Source of the DNA: Streptomyces curacoi
GTDB lineage: Bacteria > Actinomycetota > Actinomycetes > Streptomycetales > Streptomycetaceae
Reading direction: 5' to 3'
NCBI RefSeq assembly: GCF_001513975.1
Contig: NZ_KQ947989.1
Span: 62,001 to 126,000 of the forward strand
DNA: 64,000 bases
The notes under the pieces were generated by a model that was not told the DNA's origin, made no database searches, and saw nothing but the letters and a program-made list of their open reading frames with translations. This document shows positions 8,522 through 16,564 of this stretch, in pieces; position 1 is the first letter of the stretch; each line of letters opens with the position of its first letter. The position numbers and the translations under genes are program-made.

Positions 8522-8593
8522 GAATCCGCATCCCGGCCCCGTCCGAGGTCGACAGTGGAGTCGACGGCATTCCCCGCCACACGAGGAGAACCG

Positions 8594-9232
8594 ATGACTC
8601 CACTCACCACGCTCACGCCCCGGGCCGAGGACGGTGACACCCCGCCGACGCGCCTCGACGACCACCTCGCCGCCCAACTGCTCGGCCAGCGCATCGTGTT
8701 CCTCGGCACCGAGGTCACCGAGGCCTCCGCCAACCGGGTCTGCGCCCAGCTGCTCCTGCTGTCGGCGGAGGACCCGCGCACCGACATCAGCCTGTACATC
8801 AACAGCCCGGGCGGGTCGGTGTACGCGGGCCTGGCCATCTACGACACGATGCGGCTGATCCCCAACGACGTCTCGACGCTCGCCATGGGCTTCGCGGCGA
8901 GCATGGGCCAGTTCCTGCTCTGCGGCGGCACGCCCGGCAAGCGGTACGCCCTGCCCAACGCGCGGATCATGATGCACCAGGGGTCGGCGGGCATCGGTGG
9001 CACCACCGCCGACATCGAGATCCAGGCGGAGAACCTGGAGCACAGCAAGCGGACCATGGAGCGGCTCCTCGCCGAGAACACGGGCCAGAGCCCGGAGACC
9101 ATCGCCCGGGACGGCGACCGCGACCGCTGGTTCACGGCCGAGGAGGCCAGGGAGTACGGCATGGTTGACCGGGTCCTGGAGTCGCTCGCCGACGTCCGCC
9201 CGGCCGCCTCGAAGCGACGGATGGGGCTGTGA
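8594..9232 (+). CDS. clpP3: ATP-dependent Clp protease proteolytic subunit, ClpP3 type
   Basis: This 212-residue ClpP subunit has an intact active site: Ser103 in GFAASMGQ, His128 in MMHQ, and an acidic segment before FTAEEAREYGMVD for the Asp. Its partner gene follows almost directly and the convergent neighbour encodes a PopR-like activator. That is the arrangement of the stress-inducible clpP3-clpP4 operon of Streptomyces, which backs up ClpP1/P2. The ATG at 8594 follows GAGGAG. The product should form part of a mixed tetradecameric chamber fed by Clp ATPases. Confidence 0.92.
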   Translation: MTPLTTLTPRAEDGDTPPTRLDDHLAAQLLGQRIVFLGTEVTEASANRVCAQLLLLSAEDPRTDISLYINSPGGSVYAGLAIYDTMRLIPNDVSTLAMGFAASMGQFLLCGGTPGKRYALPNARIMMHQGSAGIGGTTADIEIQAENLEHSKRTMERLLAENTGQSPETIARDGDRDRWFTAEEAREYGMVDRVLESLADVRPAASKRRMGL

Positions 9233-9233
9233 C

Positions 9234-9836
9234 ATGGGGAACTACACGATTCCGTACGTCGTCGAGCGGACCGCGCACGGCGAGCGCTCCTCCGACGTCT
9301 TCAGCCGGCTGCTGTCGGAACGGATCATCTTCCTCGGCACCGAGATCGACGACGGCGTCGCCAACGTCGTCATCGCCCAACTCCTCCATCTGGAGTCGGC
9401 GGCGCCGGAGAGCGAGATCGCGATCTACATCAACTCCCCCGGCGGCTCGTTCACTTCGCTCATGGCGATCTACGACACCATGACGTACGTACAGGCGCCG
9501 ATCTCCACGTTCTGCGTGGGGCAGGCGGCGTCCACGGCCGCCGTACTGCTGGCCGGAGGGGATCCGGGGCGGCGGTTCGTGCTGGAGCACGCGCGTGTGC
9601 TGCTCGGTCAGCCCGCCACCGGCGGCAGCCGGGGCGCGATCTCCGACCTCACCCTCCAGGCCAAGGAGATGGTGCGGATCCGCTCGCAGGTCGAGGAGGT
9701 GCTGGCCCGGCACACCCACCACGACATCGCGACGCTGCGCGCGGACATGGACCGCGACAAGGTGTTCACCGCGCCGGAGGCGGTGGCGTACGGCCTGGCC
9801 GACGAGGTGGTGAGCCGGCGCCTCGTGGGGGTCTGA
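9234..9836 (+). CDS. clpP4: ClpP4-type subunit lacking the catalytic histidine
   Basis: This 200-residue ClpP homologue starts one base after the clpP3 stop. The nucleophile region GQAASTAAV keeps Ser100. Where active ClpPs have an MHQ segment, this protein has LLGQ, so Gly125 takes the place of the catalytic His. The oligomer-forming N-terminal and handle regions look normal. It is probably a structural or regulatory ring partner of ClpP3 rather than a protease alone. I believe ClpP4 of other streptomycetes is similar here, but this should be aligned. It shares the PopR-controlled promoter. Confidence 0.9.
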   Translation: MGNYTIPYVVERTAHGERSSDVFSRLLSERIIFLGTEIDDGVANVVIAQLLHLESAAPESEIAIYINSPGGSFTSLMAIYDTMTYVQAPISTFCVGQAASTAAVLLAGGDPGRRFVLEHARVLLGQPATGGSRGAISDLTLQAKEMVRIRSQVEEVLARHTHHDIATLRADMDRDKVFTAPEAVAYGLADEVVSRRLVGV

Positions 9837-9851
9837 GACGCCGGCGCGCGC

Positions 9852-10364
9852 TCACGCCGCCAGGCACAGCCCGTCGTGCGGCGCACCGGTCCTGCCGCGG
9901 CTGCCGCCCGGCACCCGGCGGCCGGCGAGCCGGACGAGCTCGCCCTGCGCCAGCGACAGCAGGTCGCCGAGGCCGAGCCCGAGGGCGTGGGCGGCGGCCG
10001 CGAGGACCTCCGAGGAGGCCTCCTTGCGGCCCCGCTCGACCTCCGAGAGGTACGGCATGGAGATCCTGGCCGCGTCGGCCACGTCCTTGAGCGTGCGCTC
10101 CTGGGCGAGGCGCTCGCGGCGCAGGACGTCGCCGATCAGGTCGCGCCACAGGGGTTCCCTGGGCGCGGGTGCCTGGGGCGCTGCGGGCGGTGTGGCGGCA
10201 GGCGCCGACGGTGTGGCGGCGGGCGCGGGCGCCGCGGTGGCAGGGCGTTCGGACGCGGGGCGGGTCGTTCCCGGGCGCCTGGCCGACGGACGTACGGCGG
10301 GCGGGCGAGCGGCGGGCGGGCGCAGGGGAATGACGCGGGCTTCGTTCGGCGCTTGTTTGCTCAC
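9852..10364 (-). CDS. popR: PopR-like activator of clpP3-clpP4 with C-terminal AA degron
   Basis: This 170-residue protein has a Pro/Ala-rich N-terminal half (about 12-72) and a Cro/C1-type helix-turn-helix (about 75-132, containing SMPYLSEVERGRKEAS). It ends in CLAA. In S. lividans, PopR activates clpP3-clpP4 and is itself degraded by ClpP through its last two alanines; both the ending and the gene position match. The GTG at 10364 is the start. It is convergent with clpP4, with 15 bp between stops. The matching operator lies upstream of clpP3. Confidence 0.85.
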   Translation of the reverse strand: MSKQAPNEARVIPLRPPAARPPAVRPSARRPGTTRPASERPATAAPAPAATPSAPAATPPAAPQAPAPREPLWRDLIGDVLRRERLAQERTLKDVADAARISMPYLSEVERGRKEASSEVLAAAAHALGLGLGDLLSLAQGELVRLAGRRVPGGSRGRTGAPHDGLCLAA

Positions 10365-10659
10365 CTGCCCAGCCTAGGAGCCCTGGCCGCCAGGGGAAGG
10401 CATCGGCGTTCCGCCCTGGGAAAAATCGAGCGCCGGGCGAGGAGCGGGACGGGACAGGTCAACTCCTGGCTCCGCCGAAGGACTTGGCGGACCGTCCGCG
10501 GGGGTGCGCTGCTATTGCCCGACCCGGCCGTCGATCCGCTCCCGCAAGGTGCTCGACGCCGGCGAGATGGCGTTCATCTCGAACGTCAGCCGCTGGTCGC
10601 TCAGGTATCCGACGAGGTGGTCGCCATCCGGGCCGCCACCGATTTTCCGGACGCGACCG

Positions 10660-11115
10660 TCACTCGTCGGTCAGCCGCAGCACCGCACGTACCCGCTTGC
10701 CGACCGGTACGCGTTCCACGGCGATTTCCGCGGCCAGCGCGTGCACTATCTCCAGCCCGTGCCGGCCGACCCGCTCCGGATCCCTGGGGTAGCGCAGGGG
10801 CAGGGCGGAGCTGCTGTCGTACACGCAGACGGCCACCGCGTCGTCCGTGCCCTCCAGCTCCAGGATGTACGGACCGTTGCTGTGCCGGTCGGCGTTGGTG
10901 ACCAGCTCGCTGACCACGAGGAGCACCTTGTCCTCGGCGGGTGCCTCGATCGTGGCGCACCACTCCGTCCTGAGCCGGCCGAGGAACCGCGCCGCGAAGG
11001 ACCGCGCTTCGGCGATGCACCCTGGTTCGCCGCTGTAGTGCGCCGCCCGCCGAAGCGGTTCCACGGGCACGTCGAAACCAGTCGGAATCACTGTCCCGTC
11101 CACGTGCTCGATCAT
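10660..11115 (-). CDS. Anti-sigma-factor-type ATP-binding protein (HATPase_c, RsbW-like)
   Basis: This 151-residue GHKL ATPase-fold protein has the N-box VVSELVTNADRHS and the G1-type segment RVGRHGLEIVHALA. Streptomycetes carry dozens of such RsbW/SpoIIAB-like proteins, which bind sigma factors or phosphorylate anti-anti-sigma partners. No STAS partner gene is adjacent. The 295 bp on its 3' side (10365-10659) hold nothing I can call. The ATG at 11115 has a GAGAGAG element upstream. It is divergent from the streptophobe gene. Confidence 0.85.
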   Translation of the reverse strand: MIEHVDGTVIPTGFDVPVEPLRRAAHYSGEPGCIAEARSFAARFLGRLRTEWCATIEAPAEDKVLLVVSELVTNADRHSNGPYILELEGTDDAVAVCVYDSSSALPLRYPRDPERVGRHGLEIVHALAAEIAVERVPVGKRVRAVLRLTDE

Positions 11116-11290
11116 GCGTTTCTCTCTCGGAAGCCGGACCTGGCCGGACGCTGCTGCATCTGTCCTCGTACCCAGCGCGAAGCCGCGCAGTCACGGTACA
11201 GGTCGCGCCGTACGTCACAACGCCCGCAAAGCCGACGCGGACGGACCTCCCGGCGGGCGCGTCGCGGGGGCGCTGCTTAGCGTGGGCAGG

Positions 11291-12601
11291 GTGAGCTCGC
11301 TGTCCCTCTCTCGTCCGGCCGTGGCCCGGCATGGCTGGGCGCAGGCTTTCGGCGCGGTGCTGGCCGGGCTGGTCGCGATGGGGGTGGTCGCCGCGCTGGG
11401 GCTGTGGGCGGCCGGGGCCGCGGAACTCCCGGACAACGCCTTCCCGCGGGTCGTCGCGGCGACCGTGGTCACGGCGGTCGGCGGCACGGTCGAGCTCTCC
11501 GGTAACGCCGGATGGCTGGCGGAGTCCGACGCCGGGCTGACCGTGATCCCGCTGTCCGTCACGCTGGCCGGCGCCCTCGTCCTGGCCGCCGGTTTTCTGC
11601 GGCCGCTGCGGCACCGGGCGGTGGCCGGCGCGGGGGAACTGGCCGGATGGGCCGCGAGGATCGCCGTCCTGTGGCTGCTCGCTCTGCTGGGGTTGTCCTT
11701 CGCCGCCCGCAAGACCTTCTCCCTCTCCCTCGGCGACCTCGGCGAGGACGCGCTGAGCGACCTCGGCGACCTGTTCGGCATCTCACTGCGGGTCGGCTTC
11801 ACCACGAACGTCCCGGCGACCGCGTTCTTCGGTCTGCTGTGGCTGGCGGGCGTGCTGGTGCTGGCCCTGCTGGTGTCGCGCGGTGCTCCGCTGCCGGGCC
11901 GGCTGCTGCGTTTCCAGGAGTCGGTGCGGCCGGCCGCGTACGCCATGGTGGTGCTGCTGCTCGCCTACGTCGGGCTGGGCGTCGTGATCGGCCTGGTCGT
12001 CGCGGCGACCCGCGGGCACCCGGCCGACACGTTCGCGGTGATCCTGCTCGGTATGCCGAACCTGGTGTGGCTCGCCCTGACGATCGGGCTCGGCGCGACC
12101 TGGAACGGCCGGGTGGACGGGCCGTTCGGGCTGCCCATGCCGCATGTGCTCGACGAGGTGCTGCGCGGCCGGGAGACCGCCGAGCTGAATCTGGGCACGC
12201 TCGCCGACCACGACGGCCGGGTGTGGTGGCTGGTCGCCGTCGACGCGGTGCTGTTGCTGGCCGCCGCGTTCGTGATGGCGAAGCGTTCACCGGCCCGGAT
12301 GCGTTCCTGGCAGCACGCCGTGCACATGGCGGTCGCGCTGGCGCTCACAGTGCTGATGATCTGCCTCGTCGGCCGGATCGACACCCATCACGGCCTGTCG
12401 GTCCTGGGCATCGGCGACCTGGGCGGCGGTCTGAGCGGTGAGCTGTTCCTGCGGCCCGAGGTGTGGACCGCTGTGGGGCTCGCGCTGCTGTGGGGGCTGC
12501 TCGCCGGGTTCCTCGGCGGGCTGCCGGCGCGGCCGGCACGGCACAGGGGCCAGGTCACCGAGGCCCCTCCAGGAGACGGCGCCCATGGGCCGGGGCGATG
12601 A
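11291..12601 (+). CDS. Streptophobe-family integral membrane protein
   Basis: This protein of about 436 residues has roughly ten hydrophobic spans, beginning with AFGAVLAGLVAMGVVAALGL. It fits the streptophobe family, a hydrophobic protein group largely confined to Streptomyces whose function is unknown. A soluble loop between spans contains LPDNAFPRVVAATVVTAVGG, and GIGDLGGGLSGELFLRPE is near the end. The start is uncertain: GTG 11291 and GTG 11282 are in frame and close. A degraded FHA/ABC transporter fragment lies downstream on the other strand. No enzymatic motif is visible. Confidence 0.75.
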   Translation: MSSLSLSRPAVARHGWAQAFGAVLAGLVAMGVVAALGLWAAGAAELPDNAFPRVVAATVVTAVGGTVELSGNAGWLAESDAGLTVIPLSVTLAGALVLAAGFLRPLRHRAVAGAGELAGWAARIAVLWLLALLGLSFAARKTFSLSLGDLGEDALSDLGDLFGISLRVGFTTNVPATAFFGLLWLAGVLVLALLVSRGAPLPGRLLRFQESVRPAAYAMVVLLLAYVGLGVVIGLVVAATRGHPADTFAVILLGMPNLVWLALTIGLGATWNGRVDGPFGLPMPHVLDEVLRGRETAELNLGTLADHDGRVWWLVAVDAVLLLAAAFVMAKRSPARMRSWQHAVHMAVALALTVLMICLVGRIDTHHGLSVLGIGDLGGGLSGELFLRPEVWTAVGLALLWGLLAGFLGGLPARPARHRGQVTEAPPGDGAHGPGR

Positions 12602-12851
12602 CGGTCAGGGCCGTGCTCACCGCTGGAAGACGGGCTCGGCCCAGCGGGGGTGGCGGTTTCGGCGCGTCCTTCGCGGACTCTCGCCGGTGTCGACGTACTC
12701 CAGGAGCTCGTCCCCGACCAGGCAGAACGCGGAGTGGCCGATGGTCGGCCTCGGGCCGCGGCACCGCGTGGTGCCAGGAGACGCGGGTGTCGTCGATGAC
12801 GATGTCGCTGCGCGGGTCGCGTCCGACGTGATGGTCACGGCCCGGGATCAT
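12600..12851 (-). pseudogene. Remnant of an FHA-domain ABC transporter gene
   Basis: The reverse strand opens with an FHA signature (VGRDPRSDIVIDDTRVSWHHA). It then jumps, after a large internal loss and a frame change, to GHSAFCLVGDELLEYVDTGE. That second segment is the junction after the second FHA domain in Streptomyces FHA-ABC exporters. Everything beyond it (ATP-binding domain and membrane part) is absent. The fragment is therefore a scar of a gene that once was about 2.5 kb. Start and end are approximate. Confidence 0.6.
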
Positions 12852-12892
12852 CGGGGTGGGATTCCATCGATCTGTCGATGGGTCCGCCCGGC

Positions 12893-13303
12893 TCAGGCGA
12901 CGGGGACGACGAGCACCGGAATGGTCCGCTGCATCCGCAGGGCGTCGACGGATTCCGCCAGCAGCTCGTACTCGGTGGTGTCGTCGCTGACGGCGATCCG
13001 CACCAGCCGCCCGGCGGCCAACTCATCGGCGACCAGCTCCTGCCGGCCGACGTCCCCGCACCACGCACGCAGTACGGCGGGCACGTCGGGCACCGTGTCG
13101 GCGACGGGGACGAGGGCGGCGGGCGGTAAGTGCTCGGCGTCGGGCTGCGGGTCCAATCGTTCCGCGATCCAGGAGGCCCGGTCCCGTAACCACCACAGAG
13201 CCAGGGCCAGGGTCGGCGCCCGGTAGGTTCCCAGCGGTACGCCGATACGCCGGCCCCCGCAGACGCCGTACGCGGTGACATGGCACAGGAACTCGTCGTG
13301 CAC
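12893..13303 (-). CDS. Hypothetical protein, 136 residues
   Basis: I do not recognise a named family. The frame starts with GTG 13303, with GGGAGAG eight bases upstream, and codes for a compact soluble protein. An N-terminal half reads MHDEFLCHVTAYGVCGGRRIG, and a C-terminal half has alternating hydrophobic strands ending VLVVPVA. Two cysteines sit near the start and one in RAWCGD. There is no signal peptide or membrane span. It is flanked by the FHA-ABC remnant and the SnoaL-like gene. Codon use looks normal for the organism, so it is probably real. Confidence 0.6.
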   Translation of the reverse strand: MHDEFLCHVTAYGVCGGRRIGVPLGTYRAPTLALALWWLRDRASWIAERLDPQPDAEHLPPAALVPVADTVPDVPAVLRAWCGDVGRQELVADELAAGRLVRIAVSDDTTEYELLAESVDALRMQRTIPVLVVPVA

Positions 13304-13641
13304 GTGGCTCTCTCCCGTGTCGCTCTTGTTCGGCTGTCGGCCGGGCCTCGCTTTCCGTGCGGCTGGTGAGCGGTGCGTGAGGGCGCCGTCGCCCCATGTG
13401 AAGCGCTCTCGCTGTCGAGTATGTTCACGACTGAATCACTGTCACCATGAATTTCCGGCCAGTCTCCTGGCATATTCACCACCAGTGATGGCCGAAACAC
13501 GACAGGTGCACATCAAGCCGGGTCATTACGTCCGGGGTAATCGAGCTTTCCGGCGTGCGCGGGCAAGGTTGCGGTACCGGGTCACCGCGAGCGGGATCCG
13601 GTTCCGACTAGCAACGACGACCTCGTGGAGGCCGATTCACC
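13304..13641. other. 338-bp intergenic stretch
   Basis: This stretch separates the hypothetical gene at 12893-13303 from the SnoaL-like gene. The part around 13415-13500 is clearly lower in GC than its surroundings and probably carries the divergent promoters. I see no complete small gene; an ATG at 13488 opens a frame that simply runs into the next gene's shadow. Confidence 0.4.
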
Positions 13642-14043
13642 ATGCCCGCATCCACCGACCGCTACCGGACCGCCGTAGCCCGCTACTTCGAGGCCTGGAA
13701 CGCCCGCGAGCCCGAGGCGCTGGCCCGGGCGATCGCCACCGCGTGGGCCCCGCAGGGCAGTTACACCGACCCCCTGGCCGATGTCCGCGGCCTCGAAGGG
13801 ATCACGGCCGTCATCGCGGCGGCCCACGCGCAGTTCCCCGGCTTCGTCTTCCGGCTCACCGGCGCCGTCGACGGCCACCACGACACGGCGCGCTTCTCCT
13901 GGGAGCTGGTGAGCGAGGCCGGGGGTGCCTCCTCCGGGGGAGGTTCGGCGCCGGTGGCCGGGTCCGATGTGATCACGCTGGACCCCGATGGACGGATCAC
14001 GTCGGTCCTCGGCTTCCTGGACCGGGCGCCCGCCGCGGTCTGA
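13642..14043 (+). CDS. SnoaL/NTF2-like protein
   Basis: This 133-residue protein has a single NTF2-like fold of the SnoaL-like group: an N-terminal helix with YFEAWNAREPEAL, then WAPQGSYTDP and a buried-pocket strand pattern ending in GFLDRAPAAV. Such proteins may be isomerases, hydrolases or ligand binders, and the catalytic residue cannot be assigned. Gly/Ser-rich residues around 94-103 are an unusual loop insertion. The ATG at 13642 has GTGGAGG upstream. The 3' end, including its TGA, is partly repeated just after the gene. A DUF1905 gene follows. Confidence 0.8.
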   Translation: MPASTDRYRTAVARYFEAWNAREPEALARAIATAWAPQGSYTDPLADVRGLEGITAVIAAAHAQFPGFVFRLTGAVDGHHDTARFSWELVSEAGGASSGGGSAPVAGSDVITLDPDGRITSVLGFLDRAPAAV

Positions 14044-14083
14044 CCGATGAGTTCCACGCCGCGCGGCGGTCTGACCACTGAGA
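14028..14083. repeat. Two-copy repeat of a gene 3' end
   Basis: The last bases of the SnoaL-like gene, GCCGCGGTCTGACC with the stop codon, recur about 30 bp downstream as GCGGCGGTCTGACC and are followed by a second TGA. The copies are imperfect. The pattern resembles the stop-codon repeats at 8402, 16412 and 60468. Confidence 0.55.
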
Positions 14084-14114
14084 GCCGGAAAGACCGCCGC
14101 ACACGGAGGACACC

Positions 14115-14402
14115 ATGACCACCAGCGGGAAAGTGGACGCGGAATTCACCGCGGTCCTGCGCAAGAGCCCGAGCAAGGGCGGCTGGACCTATGTCGTCTG
14201 GCCGGAGTCCGTCGACTTCTTCGGCACCCGCGGACTGGTCAAGATCCGCGGGACGATCGACGGACATCCGTTCCAGAGTTCGTTCATGGCCCTCGGAGAC
14301 GGCACCCACAAGCTCCCCGTCAAGGCCGATGTCCGCAAGGCCATCGGGAAGCAGGAGGGCGACTCCGTGACCGTTCACCTGACGGAACGGCTCAGCCCTT
14401 GA
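14115..14402 (+). CDS. DUF1905 domain protein
   Basis: This 95-residue protein is a single DUF1905 domain: a small beta barrel with GWTYVVWPESVDFFGTRGLVKIRGTIDG-type strands and a C-terminal KADVRKAIGKQEGDSVTVHL segment. The biochemical role of the family is unknown; members are often fused to YdeI-type domains. GGAGG lies upstream of the ATG. Its 3' end overlaps the convergent aldo/keto reductase gene by 11 bp, so the two transcripts would be antisense at their ends. Confidence 0.85.
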   Translation: MTTSGKVDAEFTAVLRKSPSKGGWTYVVWPESVDFFGTRGLVKIRGTIDGHPFQSSFMALGDGTHKLPVKADVRKAIGKQEGDSVTVHLTERLSP

Positions 14403-15387
14403 TCACCGCGTCGATCCGGGCCAGTTCCTCCGCGTCGAAGTCGAGGTTGCGGGTGGCGGCGACGCTGTCCTCGATCTGCTGCGCGCTGCTCGCGCCGACG
14501 AGCGCGGAGGTCACCCGGCCGCCACGCAGGACCCAGGCCAGGGCCAGCTGGGCCAGGGTCTGGCCGCGGGACTTGGCGATGTCGTTGAGCTCGCGCAGCT
14601 TGCCCACCAGGTCCTCGGTGAGCGCGTCCGAGCTCAGGAAGGGGCTGTCGCTCGCGGCCCGCGAGTCCTCCGGGATGCCGTCGAGGTAGCGGCCGGTCAG
14701 CAGGCCCTGCTCCAGCGGGGAGAACACGATCGAGCCGACCTGGAGCTCGTCCAGGGCGTCGAGGAGGCCCTCGTCCTCGGGGCGGCGGTCGAGCATCGAG
14801 TAGCGCGGCTGGTGGATCAGCAGCGGGGTGCCCAGCTCGCCGAGGATGCGGGCCGCCTCGCGGGTCTGCTCGGCCGAGTAGTTGGAGATGCCGACGTACA
14901 GCGCCTTGCCCTGCTGGACCGCCGAGTGCAGGGCGCCCATCGTCTCCTCCAGCGGAGTCTGCGGGTCGGGGCGGTGCGAGTAGAAGATGTCGACGTAGTC
15001 CAGGCCCATCCGCTTCAGGCTCTGGTCGAGCGAGGACAGCAGGTACTTGCGCGAGCCCCACTCGCCGTACGGGCCGGGCCACATCAGATAGCCGGCCTTG
15101 GTGGAGATGACCAGCTCGTCCCGGTACGGCGCGAAGTCGGCCTTCAGTGCCTCACCGAAGGCGGACTCGGCGGCCCCGGGCGGCGGGCCGTAGTTGTTGG
15201 CCAGGTCGAAGTGGGTGACACCGAGGTCGAAGGCGCGGCGCAGGATGGACCGCTGGGTCTCGACCGTGCGGTCCGCCGGACCGAAGTTGTGCCACAGTCC
15301 GAGCGAGATCGCAGGGAGCTTGAGGCCGCTGCGGCCGGTGCGCCGGTAGGGCATGTCCGCGTAGCGGTCGGGGTGTGCGGTGTACAA
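14392..15387 (-). CDS. Aldo/keto reductase (YghZ / L-glyceraldehyde-3-phosphate reductase type)
   Basis: This 331-residue NADPH-dependent reductase keeps the family tetrad: Asp and Tyr in HFDLANNYG, Lys in STKAGY and His in YSHRPD. Motifs such as GSRKYLLSSLDQSLKRMGLDY and FSPLEQGLLTGRYL place it with E. coli YghZ, which reduces small aldehydes such as L-glyceraldehyde 3-phosphate or methylglyoxal. It is divergent from a LysR regulator 147 bp away, with a palindrome in the gap, so it may be that regulator's target. The start is ATG 15387. Confidence 0.9.
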   Translation of the reverse strand: MYTAHPDRYADMPYRRTGRSGLKLPAISLGLWHNFGPADRTVETQRSILRRAFDLGVTHFDLANNYGPPPGAAESAFGEALKADFAPYRDELVISTKAGYLMWPGPYGEWGSRKYLLSSLDQSLKRMGLDYVDIFYSHRPDPQTPLEETMGALHSAVQQGKALYVGISNYSAEQTREAARILGELGTPLLIHQPRYSMLDRRPEDEGLLDALDELQVGSIVFSPLEQGLLTGRYLDGIPEDSRAASDSPFLSSDALTEDLVGKLRELNDIAKSRGQTLAQLALAWVLRGGRVTSALVGASSAQQIEDSVAATRNLDFDAEELARIDAVIKG

Positions 15388-15417
15388 CGCGACTCCAGAG
15401 GGGTTGGCACACGAATG

Positions 15418-15435
15418 CCGGTTCCGAAGAACCGG
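15418..15435. promoter_or_regulatory. Inverted repeat in the reductase/LysR gap
   Basis: CCGGTTC-CGAA-GAACCGG forms a perfect 7-bp inverted repeat, about 30 bp upstream of the aldo/keto reductase start and about 100 bp upstream of the LysR gene. Its place in a divergent LysR intergenic region makes it a candidate operator. It is not a classic T-N11-A site. Confidence 0.4.
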
Positions 15436-15534
15436 TTCCCGTCGGTATTCCAGTCGGTAACCACTCTTTCGCGACCTGGGGGCAGTGGTCCAACAGGTAA
15501 ATCCGATGGGATTCAGCGGATACGCTGCTCAATC

Positions 15535-16425
15535 ATGGAACTGCGCCATCTCCAGCACTTCGTGGCCGTCGCCGAGGACCAGCACTTCACCCGGGCGGCC
15601 GAACGCCTCATGGTGTCCCAGTCGGGTCTGTCGGCCTCGATCCGGGCACTGGAGCGGGAGTTGCAGACCCCGTTGTTCGTGCGGACGACCCGCCGGGTGA
15701 CGCTCACCCCGGCCGGTCGGGCGCTGCTGGGCGAGGCGGAGCGGATCCTGGCGCAGGTGCGGGCGGCCCATGAGGCGGTGGCCGCGGTGCAGGGCGTGCT
15801 GCGCGGGATGCTGGCGCTCGGGTCCGAGCAGTGCATCGCCGGAGTGCATGTGGCGGGGCTGCTCGCGGCCTTCCGGCGGCAGCATCCGGACGTGGAGATC
15901 TGTCTGCGGCAGGCGGGCGCGGGCGCGCTCGCGGAGGAGGTCGCGGCCGGGCGCCTGGACCTGGCGTTCGCGGTGCGGACGGCCGGGGAGGACACCGACC
16001 AGCTGCGGGCCGTGCCGCTGACCAGCGAGCCGATGACCGTCCTGTGCCATCCGAGCCACCGGCTCGCGGCCGCCGGCGCCGCGGTCACTCCGGAGGATCT
16101 GGGCAGGGAGGTCTTCGTCGACTTCCACCCCGACTGGGGGCCGCGCCGCACCACGGACGCCGCGTTCGCCGCCGCGGGCGTCCGGCGGAGCGTCGCGCTG
16201 GAGGTCAACGACGTGCACAGCCTGCTGGACCTGGTGGACGAGAACCTGGGCATCGCCGTCGTACCGCGCCACTTCCGGCACAAACGGCCGTCACTGACGG
16301 CGCTGCCCGTGAAGGGCACCGGCGAGACCGTCTACGAGACGGTCGCCCTGCTGCCGCCCGCACAGGCCACGAGCCCGGCGGCCCGGGCACTGATGGCGCT
16401 GCTGGACTCATCGGCACCCGACTGA
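15535..16425 (+). CDS. LysR-family transcriptional regulator
   Basis: This 296-residue regulator has an N-terminal winged helix-turn-helix (MELRHLQHFVAVAEDQHFT, then SQSGLSASIRALERELQTPLF). A two-lobed periplasmic-binding-type effector domain covers residues about 90-290. It is transcribed away from the aldo/keto reductase and is the likely controller of that gene and of itself. The effector is unknown. The start is ATG 15535. Its stop codon lies in the first unit of a five-copy 22-bp tandem repeat. Confidence 0.9.
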   Translation: MELRHLQHFVAVAEDQHFTRAAERLMVSQSGLSASIRALERELQTPLFVRTTRRVTLTPAGRALLGEAERILAQVRAAHEAVAAVQGVLRGMLALGSEQCIAGVHVAGLLAAFRRQHPDVEICLRQAGAGALAEEVAAGRLDLAFAVRTAGEDTDQLRAVPLTSEPMTVLCHPSHRLAAAGAAVTPEDLGREVFVDFHPDWGPRRTTDAAFAAAGVRRSVALEVNDVHSLLDLVDENLGIAVVPRHFRHKRPSLTALPVKGTGETVYETVALLPPAQATSPAARALMALLDSSAPD

Positions 16426-16519
16426 GTGCTCGTCCCGGCACCTGACTGAGTAGTCGCCGGACCTGACCGAGTGCTCGCCGGCACCTGGCTCAGCGCTCGC
16501 CGGACCTGACTGAGTGCCC
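16412..16519. repeat. 22-bp tandem repeat, five units, starting at a stop codon
   Basis: Five imperfect copies of CCGGCACCTGACTGAGTGCTCG run from the last codons of the LysR gene to within about 45 bp of the DinB gene. The LysR stop TGA (16423-16425) is inside unit one and later units repeat it. There are no unique spacers, so this is not CRISPR. Confidence 0.88.
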
Positions 16520-16564
16520 GGCTCAGCGGGCGCACGGCGGACCGCTTTGCGCGAAGGTGGATGC

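Noticed and set aside
10365..10659. Possible STAS-type partner gene beside the anti-sigma kinase
   Set aside because: Six frames were read and none gives a recognisable STAS or other domain; the forward frames look like shadows.
13488..13640. Small forward gene starting MAETRQVHIKPGHYV
   Set aside because: The frame has no stop of its own before running far into the SnoaL-like gene in the wrong phase, and there is no clear ribosome site.
16412..16519. Possible CRISPR array
   Set aside because: The units are contiguous and diverged, without unique spacers or cas genes, so this is a plain minisatellite.
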